From Geosiphon pyriformis (Eukaryota; Glomeromycota; Glomeromycetes; Archaeosporales; Geosiphonaceae), in NCBI GenBank assembly GCA_016748015.1, contig JAAOMT010000222.1, positions 164,626 to 228,625 of the forward strand: a stretch of 64,000 bases of DNA, written 5' to 3'. A program made the position numbers and the translations under genes. Numbering within the stretch: position 1 is the first letter of the stretch; every line of letters starts with the position of its first letter. The notes under the pieces are model-generated. The model did no database searches, was not told the origin of the DNA, and was given only the letters and a program-made list of their open reading frames with translations. Below, piece by piece: positions 46,255-57,615 of the stretch.

Positions 46255-47088
46255 GTGATGAACAATGGTGTTCTGAATGTTATGCTCTTAGCATCCTCTT
46301 GCCCAACAAAAGTGATGAATATGAAATTAAATTTGGAAGCAACAGAAGAAATTGAAACAACACCCATCTATCTCATTGAAAATCAGCCTGTCTTACAACT
46401 CAAATACTTCAACAACAATGGACAAGGAATAAAACCTGAAAAAGCACATGAAATTGATGCTGGATATGACCTAAGATATCCAGACAAGAATACTTTTGTT
46501 CTCAAACCCAAATCTCTCACAAAAATTAATCTCAAAATTGCTCTCAAAATTCCGCCAGGAGCAATGGTTCAAATTGCCTTCCAGTCCTCTCTGGCAAGTA
46601 AAGGAATCAATGTCAGAAGAGAAATAATCAATGCTGGATATACTGGTGACATAACAGTAATACTTTAAAACAAAACTGACAAGCTGTTTAAGATTGAACA
46701 TGCCGAGAAAATTGCCCAAGCCATTTATTTATCCTTAATCAACATTTTGGGTTTACAATTAGTCAATCAAAAAGAACTATTGAGAAAAAGTGAAAGAGGA
46801 ACCAAAGGTTTTGGTTTAACTGGACGATTTACAGTTCTAGTAAACATAGTCCTCAATGAACAAAAAGAATCTCACCAGATTTACAACTTCCACAACCAAT
46901 TACCATTTCACTCTTTGGAAAACACTCTGAAATTTACACTTGTGAAAAGCCAACAACCACACAACAAATTTTTGAGTCCAACAAACAAATCTGCTTGGAA
47001 CATAATATCTCGATCCCAAACATTTATATTCCAGAAGGAACAAAAAAAATCCAAGTTACTTTTTACAATCCCAATAATTTCCCCATAG
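46255..47088 (+). pseudogene. Gypsy F dUTPase
   Basis: The dUTPase reading is offset from protease by a frameshift near 46340 and returns to the protease frame near 47000. Motifs: EIDAGYDLRYPDKN (motif 1, intact, 46449-46490), IPPGAMVQIAFQSSLASKG (motif 2 region; the usual R-S-G-L-A pattern is weak), NAGYTGDITVIL (motif 3, 46627-46662) followed by a TAA that replaces a codon, FKIEHAEKIAQA (motif 4) and GFGLTGRF (motif 5, 46807-46830). Five motifs in order make the assignment firm. In retroviruses and a few retrotransposons such domains keep dUTP out of cDNA. This copy is broken by the stop and two frameshifts. Confidence 0.88.
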
Positions 47089-48640
47089 TTTTATTAAATA
47101 ACTTAGAAATTGGAGTTATTCACAGTAATATCTTTCAACAAGAATTACCCCAAACAGTCCCCAATTTCTCTGAAATTATTGGACATTTACTACCAAAAAT
47201 CAATCCAAACCCCAGCTCTGAAAACTACCATGTTGTCATGAAAAAACTATCTCGAATCAACATGGGACAACTTGAACCACAACAACAGAGCCAGCTTAAA
47301 GAGCTAATTGCAGAATTTGCTGATATTTTTGCCGAAAACAACAATGACTTAGGAAGAACCAATTTGGTCCAACACCAAATCTATACAGAAAATGTCAAAC
47401 CAAGGTGACAGCAAGCCTACCGAGTTGCTCCAGAAAGCCACCAATTTATCTGCGAAGAAGTACAACAGATGCTCAACAATGGGCTTATCCAATCATCAAT
47501 GAGTCTATGGGCCTCACCTGTGGTCTTAATTAAAAAAAAAATGGAAAGATACGATTTTGTGTTGATTATCAACAACTTAACAGTGTCATCATTGAAGATG
47601 CCTATCTCCTTTCCCAAATTGATGATATGTTGGATGCCTTTGGAAAGGCCAAATACTTTTCAACACTAGATCTAGAAAGTGGATACTGACAAGTTGTCAT
47701 GGACTCCAAAGATTGTCCCAAAACAGTCTTCACAACCCAAGGAGGAAACTACAAATTCAATGTAATGCCTTTTAGATTATGCAATGCACCAGCAACATTT
47801 CAAAGATTAATGGATATTGTATACAAAGGACTTCTTTGAAAGTCAGTAGTCATTTATCTTAACAATACTGATGTTTATTCTCCATTATTTGAATTATATT
47901 TAAAACACCTGTGAGAAGTTTTTCAACAATTATGAAAAGCAGAACTGAAACTCAACATTGAAAAATGCTACTTTGGAAAAACAAGCTTGGCCTTTCTTGG
48001 TCACATCGTTAGTAAAGATGGAATCAAACTGGACTCTGGAAAAATCAGCACTGTCAAAAACTTCAAAACTCCTCAAAACACTACAGAACTAAGAAAATTC
48101 ATAGAGTTAGCCTCCTACTATCAGAAATTGCAAAACCTTTCAACCAGCTTACCACCAAAAACATCAAATACAAATGGACTGCTGAACACCAAAATGCATT
48201 TAAAATCCTCAAAGAAAAACTAACGACAGCTCCAATTCTCACCTACCCAGATTTCAGCAACTGATTTTGGTTAGCAACAGATGCTTCTTATACTGCTTTT
48301 GGTGCCATCCTATCACAGTTAGATGACAATGGAAATAAGCAAGTAATTGCTTATACTAGCAAAACATTAAAACCAGCCGAAAAGAACTACTCTACAACAG
48401 AATTAGAAACTGCAGCAGTAATCTGGGCCCTACATCACTTCAACCTTTACCTCAGACCCAAAGAATTCGATATTATCACTGATAATATTAGACTCAAATG
48501 GCTTCAGAACAAAAACACTCAGCTAAATGCAAAACAAACCCAATGGACAGGATTTCTAGCCAACTACTGATACATTATACACCACAAACCAGAAAAACTT
48601 CACACCAATGTTAATTGTCTCTCAAGAATAAGGCAAGATT
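47089..48640 (+). pseudogene. Gypsy F reverse transcriptase and RNase H
   Basis: RT starts in the protease frame (QMLNNGLIQSSMSLWASPVV, 47467-47527), then at an A10 tract (47532-47541) moves one base back: NGKIRFCVDYQQLNSV, FSTLDLESGY, FNVMPFRLCNAPATFQRLM, VVIYLNNTDVYS (catalytic YxDD read as YLNN), FGKTSLAFLGHIVSKDG. After an indel near 48170 RNase H follows: WTAEHQNAFKILKEKLTTAP, LATDASYTAFGAILSQLDD, NYSTTELETAAVIWALHHF, FDIITDNIRLKWLQ. Both catalytic Asp of RT are Asn, so the enzyme is dead independently of its stops. Confidence 0.88.
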
Positions 48641-48814
48641 AGAATACAAAACTAACACCCATTTGAATTAACAACAAAACAACAAACAATGAACCCCAAA
48701 AACTACAACAATCTTAAACAATATTTGGAGACATTAACAATCCCAACAGATTGGTCCTCAGATAAAAAACATTGATTACAACAATAAGCCAAACAATACT
48801 TCTTACACAACAAC

Positions 48815-50074
48815 ATGATTTATTATCGAAACTTCAGAAACCCAGACAATCCACTTAGATTAATACAAGAACATAAAAAAGAAACCATTTTATATAACAT
48901 GCACTCAGACTCTTCATCAGCACACCTAAGAAAAAACAGCACCACCCAAAGAACACTAAAATATTATTTTTGGCCTCAAATAAGAAAAGACATTTATGAA
49001 TACATTAAGTCTTGTGATAGTTGTTAAAGAAAAGGAGGAACTTGCCCTACAGAACCTTTAAACCCAATCAAAGTTAGACAGCCTTTTAACCGAGTTGATA
49101 TCAATTTAGTCGGACCACTCTCTATCACAAACCAAGAAAACTGTTATATTGTAGTAGCTGTAGACTATCTTACCAAATGGCCTGAAGCCTGAGCCATTCA
49201 ATGAGCAGATGTGAAATCAGTAGCAAACTTTATTTACAAAGACATCATTTGTAGACATGAATGCCCAATAGAACTTTTATCTGATCAAGGAACACATTTC
49301 GTGAACAATTTAATCCAAGAAATTTGTGGACAATTTAATGTCAAGAGACCATTATCTTTACTCTACTATCCACAAACAAATGGACTTGTAGAATATTTTA
49401 ACAGAACATTGTGTGAATCATTAGCCAAAGTTTCAACCAATTTTAAGCAAGAATGAAATCTCTTTATTCCATTAGTGTTACTAGCATATAGAACACTAAA
49501 ACAAGATACCACAAAACACACACTATTTGATTTAACTTACAGAAAGACAGCAATATTACCAATTAGTTTCATAATGGAAACATACCCAGTACAACCAATT
49601 AATAAAGACAACTTTCAGAAAACACTACAATGAAGAGCCTACACACTGCTTAGCACATTGGAAGAAAAACGATAAATAGCAACCACCTATATTAAACACT
49701 CTCAAGCTCAACAAAAAGAATGGCATGATGACAAATTGCCTCCAGTTACCAATGGATTTAAAATTGGAAACAAAGTTCTCTTACACAAAACTAAAGCTAA
49801 AAAACAATGGAGTGGGAAATTTGAAAATAAATGGGATGGACTATTCTTTATCCATGAAGTCTTAGGCAACGGATCATACAAGCTAAGACTTGATGACAAA
49901 ATCCTAGCAAAAGTTGTACATGGAGATTATTTGAAACACTATAATTCCAGAAACAATCCTGAACTATTAATTTCACAAATTGGTATACATTCCTCTTTAA
50001 TCAATCCTGAAGATATTCCCCAAAATTTAGAACCAATAGTTGTCATTGAACAACCTCCCAACTTGAACACTTAA
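48815..50074 (+). pseudogene. Gypsy F integrase
   Basis: Zinc module: HSDSSSAH and CDSC (48900-49027). Core: RVDINLVGPL (first catalytic Asp to Asn), VAVDYLTKWPEA, LLSDQGTHFVNN (49280-49310, second Asp present), NGLVEYFNRTLCESLAKV (catalytic Glu present). C-terminal: IGNKVLLHKTKAKKQWSGKF, GNGSYKLRLDDKILAKVVHGDYLKHY, then PEDIPQNLEPIVVIEQPP to the stop at 50074. About nine stops interrupt one main frame. The GKF...GSYxLxL block is the usual gypsy integrase tail; no chromodomain follows. Confidence 0.88.
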
Positions 50075-50236
50075 CTTAAATTTATTATTATGGTTATCTC
50101 CTTATAATTTAGAAACAATTTCACAAAAACAAAGCAAAAATAATAAAAATCCATACACCAAAAATAATTTTCTTTTATTTTCAAATCTCTTATAATGACT
50201 ATTTCTCAAAACATTTAACAATTATCTCAAAAACTA

Positions 50237-50914
50237 ATGTTAGCTTTAAAAACAATACCCAAATTATCCATTACTGTTACTGGAAGCCACATTAATTATA
50301 CCCAAACAGAAGTAGTTATAAATTTAGCCACAAATTCACGAAAATATCACCTGTATAAGAAGAACATAAGAAGTTATTCTGAAATTCACCTGCCAGAACT
50401 TTTAAAGCTTGCTTTAAGAGAAAACTTAATGCTCACTCCTATTAGTATTTCACCAAATGCTACTATTCAACAAAAACTTCAACTGTGTCTTAACAAAGAA
50501 AACTATGACTATACTCCAATATATAGATATTTTTACATTGGAAAAACACTTCATGAACAAAAACGGGAGCTTATAGCAGCAAACCTCACAAAAAAAGCTA
50601 TTTGGAAACAACTCCACAACAAATTCAAGACAACAGCTGGACCTACAAACAGTCGTTATAAACTAAGAGCTGCTCTTAGACTTTATGATCTATTCCACAC
50701 CTGTGAAAATGTCTTACAAAACTTAATTTTACAATCTTTGAAGATTCAATACATTGAAAAGCTCACAGAACTGAAATTTCAACAATTTTCAGACCAAATT
50801 TCTTTAATAATTTTGGATTATTATCTGAAAATTACAGACAGTACTTGGACTTTGATGGAGCTTAGTCTTGAGAAAAAGATTATGTTACCAGACAAAATTA
50901 AAGATATTATTTAG
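50237..50914 (+). CDS. Gypsy F extra 3' ORF, intact, 225 aa, unknown function
   Basis: ATG at 50237, no internal stop, ends TAG at 50912-50914, 32 bases inside the 3' LTR. It is the only undamaged long frame of F. Composition is basic and Leu/Ile/Lys-rich without an evident signal peptide or transmembrane helix, so it does not look like an envelope protein. Conserved with E: MLALKT start, HLPELLKLALRENL, PNATIQQKLQL, YRYFYIGKTLHEQKREL, FKTTAGPTNSRYKLRA, KLTELKFQQFSDQISLIILDYYL. The middle is probably alpha-helical. The polypurine tract lies within codons near residues 212-215. It could be a nucleic-acid binding accessory or regulatory protein. I do not recognise the family. Confidence 0.82.
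   Translation: MLALKTIPKLSITVTGSHINYTQTEVVINLATNSRKYHLYKKNIRSYSEIHLPELLKLALRENLMLTPISISPNATIQQKLQLCLNKENYDYTPIYRYFYIGKTLHEQKRELIAANLTKKAIWKQLHNKFKTTAGPTNSRYKLRAALRLYDLFHTCENVLQNLILQSLKIQYIEKLTELKFQQFSDQISLIILDYYLKITDSTWTLMELSLEKKIMLPDKIKDII
50870..50880 (+). other. Polypurine tract of gypsy F
   Basis: GAGAAAAAGAT two bases before the 3' LTR; identical in E. It primes plus-strand DNA synthesis in this class of element. Confidence 0.75.
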
Positions 50915-51863
50915 CATGAAATTATCTTTATTTCTATTATTAATTAGCATATATTATTGTTTCAAATTATTACCTATTACATTAGCAAAATGTCCGAAAT
51001 TATCATTTAATTAATAACTCAATTTGTACATAACACAAATGTAACCTAAGTGTAATGATCAATTATGCAATACCCCGAAATATGTAACATTCAAAAGTTC
51101 ACCGAAATTTGTAGAAATTTGCCAAAATAATTGACAGTTCACTGAAATATTTAATAGTTTACAGAAATAACTTGTAATTTGCCAAAATGTATCTTTAGTT
51201 TAGCAAAATTGTAGAAAAAAACAAAGTTCAAGTTCATAGAATAGTGTTACGATAAGTTGTATAAAAGAAGAGCTTCTCTCTTCAAGAAAATGTATTTTAC
51301 TTTAGATTTATTACTTAGAACCATTTCTACACACACAAAAAGAAATAAATATCAAATAATTCGAAAAACCAAATTCTTTAATTATTGCACTTGGAAAAAT
51401 CCCCAAAACCCAACTAACATTTTGAAATTGATTAGCTACCAATTTCAGTAAACTGTTAGTGACTCCAGGCCTGAATAGAAAACGTTTCCCTTGACAGAAT
51501 TCTATTTCTTTTACATTTCTTTTATTTTCTTTCTTTTATTTTCTTATTATAATCATTAGGATAGCCTACAGACAAGATTCCTGTAGAAGAGTTGACTTTC
51601 ACAGCAAAGTAACTACACATTTTTAGTAAGCTTCTAGACAAGCAATTCCTGGGAAAGAGTTGATGTTTACTACAACGTAACTACATGAAACAACTGACAC
51701 GGAATTGGCCATTCCACTTATAAGCCCAGCAGTTCAAATTATAGGAGATAATTTGAAGATAAAATTCAGTTATCGGAGGTTCAAACACTTCCCATAGTCA
51801 TGAATTAACAGCATTACAACAAACATACAAGAGCTAAGAAGAGACCAAAAACCTTTGGTAACA
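50883..51863 (+). repeat. 3' LTR of gypsy F
   Basis: 981 bp, TGTTACC...GGTAACA, same length as the 5' LTR. In the first 370 bases I count roughly 25-30 differences between the two, nearly all transitions. TATAAAAG at 51260-51267. Followed by ATGA and LINE D sequence. Confidence 0.93.
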
Positions 51864-54350
51864 ATGAGCACTTGTGTGAATACAGAATTGATACTAAGTT
51901 TGTGGCAAAATCTGGCAAAGTTGAAGCAACTGGTAAAAAGACTTTTTTTTGACAGCTGGCATCTTTGTTAATGATACAATTTAGATTAGAAGTTGTCAGA
52001 CTTTCATACAATATATTTTGAATATTGCTAGTGAGTTTTTTGAGATCAATGATATTTCAATTAATAATGACAAAATGGTGGCTATTCCAATCAATCAAGA
52101 TGTTAAGTCTGCTTTGTTGCTAATTAATGGCTCACCAATTTCTATTGCTAAAAGAGGTAAAGCACACAGATACTTGGACATTTTTCTATTTACTGAGGGT
52201 TTTTCTAAGCCTAGTCTGGCTTAAGCTCATGTAAATGTTTGGTTTTTTTCTAATGTGGTATTGAAAAAAGCTATTACAGATAAACAATTTTTGTACTTAG
52301 TTTCAGCTGTCTTACAGTTAATTGTTAGTTATAAGACACAATTTAGCTTTGTCTCTTTAAATATGTGTTACAAGTGGGATGTAATAGTCAAAAAGAGTCT
52401 TAGAGCCAAGACTGGTTTGTCATGTAACTTTTTCAGTAAAGTTTTGCATCATTTATTATTGTATAGATTAAAACCTTTTGAGCAAGTACAATCTAAAAAA
52501 AAACTGGCTGTGCTGGTTTTTTTTTCCAATGCCTGTGGTATTCTTGGTTATTTATTTGAGCATAGGTTTTTGGATTTGCAGGTTTTGGAATGATTTTCTT
52601 TGAATTCTTTGCAGTTTCTTGTTAGATTACGTGTTAGTCTAATGAACAATATTTTGGCTGGGGTTGTGAGAATCTTTTTAGAAAATGAGTTGTCTTTAGT
52701 AAACAATCTACTTAGTGCTTTTTATGTACCTGGGAGATTTTTTATGTCTTGTATTTTGGGGCAGCTCTTGTACTATAATTTAGTTCTGTTTTTGAAAAGG
52801 TTTGGTGTGGCTTTTAAAGACAAACTCTTGAACAAAAAAGGGAAGGTGTTGGACTGAAAAACATTTTGATGGTAGAAGAGGCTGGATCTAAGAGGCCCTG
52901 TGTCTTGTTGGTTTGTACTGGCTTCTGAGTTTTTGGTCAAAAATGTTTCTTTAGAAGTTGAGTCTGCTGTGGTTCCTGAGATATCTGTAATAGATGTCTT
53001 AAGATCTGAAGTGTTTTTTAAAGTTTGTGATAGTTTGTTGAAGGTTTGGTTTGATTGTATTGAAATTTACACAGATGGGTCTTTAAAAAGTGCTGGTTTA
53101 GCTGAAGTGATAGGTGGAACAGCTGTTTACTTTTCTGCAGTAGATATGGGTATTAGAGTAAGGGTGAGTGAGATTCTGTCTTCTATTTTAACTGAGTTGT
53201 AAGCAGTTGTTTTGGCTTTGAAGTGCATTCTGTCTTCTTGTTCTATGGTTTTTTATTCAGATAGCCAATCAGTTATCAATGCTTGTGTGTCTGAGGCTTT
53301 GTTGGCTGTGTTCAATTTCTGTAATCATTGCTGGATTGAATGATTGCATATAGTCAATCTTTTTAAAGATAAAAACATTTTAATAAATTAGATAAAAGTT
53401 AAGAGCCATTTGGAAGTGCCAGACAATGTTAAAGCAGACATGCTGATAAGTAAAACTACTTTCTCTTTTTTTTCTTTACTGATTGGAATTTAGGAATGGT
53501 TTTTGGTTGCTAAGAATACTGTCATATCTGGTAATGTTTATTATTTTGTATGCAATATATACCAGTTAATTTCTCATGCCCATTGGAAAACTGGCTCTAA
53601 TTTTGATGTGGTTCTAAGTGTTTTAATTAAAAAATAGATTGGAATGCTACTATGAAAGTTTGGCAACTAGATTCACATATGCTTTCTGAATTTACCAGCC
53701 AGAAGTTGGCTATAATGTAAACATACTTGATAAAAGTAGTGCATAAACAGTTGCTAATTACAATTAGGAAAAGGTTGTATAACAAGGGTTATTCTGGAGT
53801 ATTATGCTTGTTGTGTGATAAGGTGAAAGTGTCTGATCACACTTTTATGTGTTCTGATAATATTGCTTTCCATGAGGACATTTTGGCTGAAGTTACTGAG
53901 AGATGGGTATCTTTAATTGGTCCTTCCTGCCCATCTATAGCTTTTGTTTTGCATTCACTGTTATCATGTTTCTTAAATATAAGTCTGTACACTGCTATTT
54001 GCAAAGGCTTTGTTTTAAGAAATTGGTATGCTAAAGCTGTTTTGTGCTTTAAAGGGAAAGAAAAAGCTGCTCTGGCTCTAGTTAATTATGTTAAGTTTGT
54101 GGTAAAGCTGTATTGTGCTAAGATATGGCTTATTAAATCCAAACATAAGATAAATATAGAAAGAGCTGGTTTGGTCAAGGATGATGGTTTGATTTTGGGC
54201 CTGTCTCTGCATTTAATGTCTATATTATCTAATAGAATAATTTATATGTTTGGTGTTATAGAATTTTTTGCAGTTAGCTTTGGTAGACACAAAATGTGTC
54301 ATTTTTTTTCTGGTTTGGATAGTGATGTGTGTGTTTACATAGACATATAG
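51864..54350 (+). pseudogene. LINE D ORF2, part 3: end of RT, RNase H, zinc finger, C-terminal extension
   Basis: Resumes with HLCEYRIDTKFVAKSG. After a frameshift at a T-run (about 51940-51948) motif C appears as FVND at 51964-51975 (FVDD expected). NIASEFFEINDISINNDKMV, YLVSAVLQ and SFVSLNM follow. RNase H: IYTDGSLKSAG (53064-53096), ILTEL, YSDSQSVI, VKSHLEV. The finger CLLCDKVKVSDHTFMC (53805-53852) and the extension WLIKSKH, IERAGLVKDDG run to the stop at 54348-54350. A second frameshift lies between 53202 and 53727. The most diverged copy, clearly of the same family. Confidence 0.87.
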
Positions 54351-54490
54351 TGTAGTCTTGTTTGGTCCAAGTGACTGACTATATGTAGCAAGTATGTGAG
54401 CTGCATTTAGTTTGATCTACTTAGTTTGGTTCTATGTATTAGATAGCAGTTAGACTTTACTTGTTAAATGCATAATAAAAAAAAATAAAT
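54351..54490 (+). other. LINE D 3' untranslated region and A-rich tail
   Basis: TAGTGTAGT, GGTCCAAGTGACTGACTA, a TATGTAGCAAG box, TTTAGTTTGATC, and ACTTGTTAAATGCATAATAAAA follow in the family order and end in A-rich sequence. Confidence 0.75.
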
Positions 54491-56500
54491 TATTAAAAAC
54501 CTATCAAAAACTTTTGAAATTTTAGAAACATGTTTAGCTAAATGTTTATTTATAATTATTATAACATCAGTATTTAAGTATTTTAAATTTAGACTAAAAA
54601 TAAATATTTTTATATCAACAAATTTATTAATAATTTAAAATTTAATATTAAAACAAAAACTTAGTTTTTATAATAATTAAAATATTATTTTTTAATTTTT
54701 TATGTTATCTAATAATATTATTTTGCTTAACAAAAATATTTATGTTTCTAATATTATATGTAGTTATTTTTATATTAAATTACTTATTAAACATAAAAAA
54801 AAGATACTATATTATTATCTAAATAAAAAAATTCAAGTTTATTTAAAATAAACTTTAATAATTTTTTTAAAACTATTATGTTGGTTTCAAACTACCAAAT
54901 TTTAATAATAGAATATTGATATTACTTGTAAAGAAATTTGTAAAATTATGTATTATGTCAGATAAAATTAGAAAATTTAATAATAGTTTATTAACAGCCA
55001 TATTTAACAATATATTCAAATCTTATATATGTATTTTATTAATGTTTAAGTCTAACTTAACAACAAAAAAGAGTAAATTAAAGATTTTAACACTTTGTAA
55101 ATATATATTTTTAGCAATTAATAGAAGATAAAAAAAAAGAGTTTAATTTATGTAAAAGTTTTATTATTTAGTCAGAAAAAAATTGTAAAAAATATTTTAT
55201 AATATTTAATCAAAAGTCCAAAATTAAAGCTGTAAAATTATTGTTCAAACTGTTTTTTAAACTTATTTTTATTGGTAAATTGCTTAACAGATTTAAATAG
55301 AAAGCATAAATCATAATATTTATAATAAATATTCAAGTTTTGTTATCAAATAAAATAATTAAAATAATTAAAACTTGTTTTTTAGTATATATGTATATAA
55401 AAATTATTTATTAGTATTAAAAATAGTTTTTTTGTCATAATTAAGTAAGTTTATAACAGATAAGCAAACACTAAAAATATAACTATTTTTTTATACTTAA
55501 TATATATAAGAATTAATAAACCAGTTTAGTTTAAGTTTATATTCTTAAAAACAAAAATCAAATAAACAATATTATTTCTAATAACAATAAAATTAAAATA
55601 CATAACAGCATAATATGCTTATATATAGAAAACTAAATCATAAAAAATAAAGCAAGTTTTCTTATTATAAAATAATAAAAGATCTAAAAAATTATAAACA
55701 GTAATGTTTATTAGTAATATATATTGAAAAAAACAATAATAGTTTTTTAAGTTTTAAATTTAGTTATTAATATTGACTTTAACTATATGTATAAAGTTTT
55801 TGTCTAATAAAATAAATTATTTAAAAATATTTAGATTTGTAATTTCAATACTTTTAAACTTTACTAATATTTTTTGTCAAAAATTAATTAGTTATATTTG
55901 ATTGTTTTAATTTTATTAAACTTAAATAATACCAATTTCAGTGTTAATTTAAACAAATTAATTAGAGTTTTTTTAATAATAATTTCTTAATTTAATCTGA
56001 TATTAATTTATTTAAAATTGGCATTTACTAAAATTTTCTTATCAATAATTAATTTTTTAGTCTTAATAAAACTAAATTTGAACATAAATATTAATTAAAT
56101 AATATCATAAAATTTTAAAAAAATAAAAGTTTCTTTAAAATTATCAATCTGTAAAACAATTTTTAATAATTTTAACTTATTTTTCAAATTATTATTAAGA
56201 ACAACTAATATATTAAAATTTAAAATAAAAAATTTTATCATATTAAAAACAGCATTTTTTTAATTAACAAAAAATTTTGAGCTTTTTTAACAGTAGAAAT
56301 TAGTAATAAAAAATTTAAAATCTTATTATTATTTATTGTATTTATTAAAAAAAGATATTATTTTTGTTCTATATAGTATTATATTATTTATATTATTAGT
56401 ATTATTATTTTTAAAATTATTTAAATTTATGTAATAAGTCTTTTTAATAATAGAATTATTCAAATTATTGGGTTTTAAAGTTTTGTTAATATTTTTTATA
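54491..56500. other. About 2 kb of extremely AT-rich sequence, nothing recognisable
   Basis: No frame longer than about 70 codons and no domain block seen on either strand. By position it could be the 3' half (integrase, extra ORF, LTR) of the minus-strand gypsy relic that starts to be readable near 56500, but I cannot align it with confidence. Confidence 0.5.
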
Positions 56501-57582
56501 TTACTTTTTTATGTTTTTATTAGTTAAATCTAAATTGTTTAAAGCCAAAAAACTTATAAATAAGTTAATTATAAACACTTAAGTTGTAATTTTACATGTT
56601 TTTTTGTCAATGCTTTTAAAAGCAAAAGTTAGTAAAAATTTTTTTTTTTTTAGCATTTAAGTAAGTATTTATTTTAATTTTCTTCAAATTTGAAATATCA
56701 ACAGAAAAAACCATTGGTTCTATTATTTTAAAAAGATTAATATTAACAGAAATAATTATTATATAAAAAAAAAATGCAAAAAAAAAATTTCAATAAAAAA
56801 AAGTTTTTTTGCTCTTATTATAATATAAATGGTAATAAACATTACAATTTTGGATATATTAAATAATATTACTTTTTGGTTCTTTTAATTATAACTTCTT
56901 AATGAAAATATTTTGTTGTTGGCTTTGAATATATATTAAATAGTATTATCTCTTTTTTTGATTCTGTAAGTACTTAAATAGCTAATTTTGTTTTTTTTGT
57001 TTTTTTAATATATTATATTTTAATAAATAATAAAATATTTTAATTGTTATTTTAGATAATTTTGTTTATTTTGAAATAATTTCTTGGTTATTAATATAGT
57101 ATTATAATTGTTAATATTTTTGTATATTTATTTTTTGACTTATTTTTGGATTGTAATATTCTTAAATTTATTTTACTCTGAATAATTCATTAATATTTCC
57201 ATTTTTTTTTCTTTTTTTGTAGTGTACTATATATTTAAATAGTAAAAATTTTATTTTTTATCTTGTATAATAATTGTTTCCAAATTTTTGCTTTTAAATT
57301 AATGTTAATTTTTTGTGGTCTGTATATATATCGAATTTTTAATTCAAATATTTTTTCTATTTTATTATAGTTTAGTAAATAGTTAAATGTTTTAGTGCTG
57401 AAATACCATATTTTTTTTTGACTGGACTTAAATTTTGGTTAACATATATTATTAAATGTTCTTATTTATTAGATTTTATTATAATAAAACTGTTTTTAAT
57501 ATTTGGTCTAATATATTTGTTGTAATAATAAATAGTTTATTATAATCTAAATAAATTAATATTAGAGCTTAAACAAACTTCT
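56500..57582 (-). pseudogene. Gypsy relic 2, part 1 (integrase/RNase H region), highly decayed
   Basis: Nucleotide blocks align in order with element E on the same strand. AATAGCTAATTTTG followed by a long T-rich stretch and ATATTATATTTT (56970-57020) corresponds to E 33805-33860. A GTAGTGTACTATATATTT block (57219-57236) matches E 34085-34105. CTAAATAAATTAATATTAGAGCTT (57548-57570) matches E 34415-34445. The protein is unreadable. The relic is interrupted by element G at 57582 and resumes at 59862. Confidence 0.6.
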
Positions 57583-57615
57583 AAATAAATAAAAACTCTT
57601 TATCTCCTTAATTTT

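Larger units (their letters stand above)
42021..51863 (+). mobile_element. Gypsy element F: complete LTR retrotransposon, 9843 bp, plus strand
   Basis: Two 981-bp LTRs (42021-43001 and 50883-51863) flank the same gene set as E. An ATGA duplication borders it (42017-42020 and 51864-51867). The target is the RT coding region of LINE D: removing the element and one ATGA restores codons Lys-Lys-His-Glu-His. gag and pol contain many stops, but the extra 3' ORF (50237-50914) is intact. The two LTRs differ by several percent, which implies an old insertion. Confidence 0.95.
28294..54490 (+). mobile_element. LINE D, split by gypsy elements E and F
   Basis: Three pieces (28294-30775, 40648-42020, 51864-54490) together make one LINE of the A/B/C family. 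It has a 5' box, ORF1 (with an internal deletion), ORF2 in three parts, and the shared 3' region with an A-rich tail. Joining the pieces after removing one copy of each 4-bp duplication restores collinear ORF2 homology. It is the most diverged of the four copies and must be older than E and F. Confidence 0.9.

Noticed and set aside
50237-50914. Envelope gene
   Set aside because: Position fits, but there is no signal peptide, no transmembrane segment and no glycosylation-rich ectodomain pattern.
54916-55131. 71-codon frame in AT-rich DNA
   Set aside because: Low-complexity Leu/Ile/Asn/Lys composition, no motif and no conserved partner.
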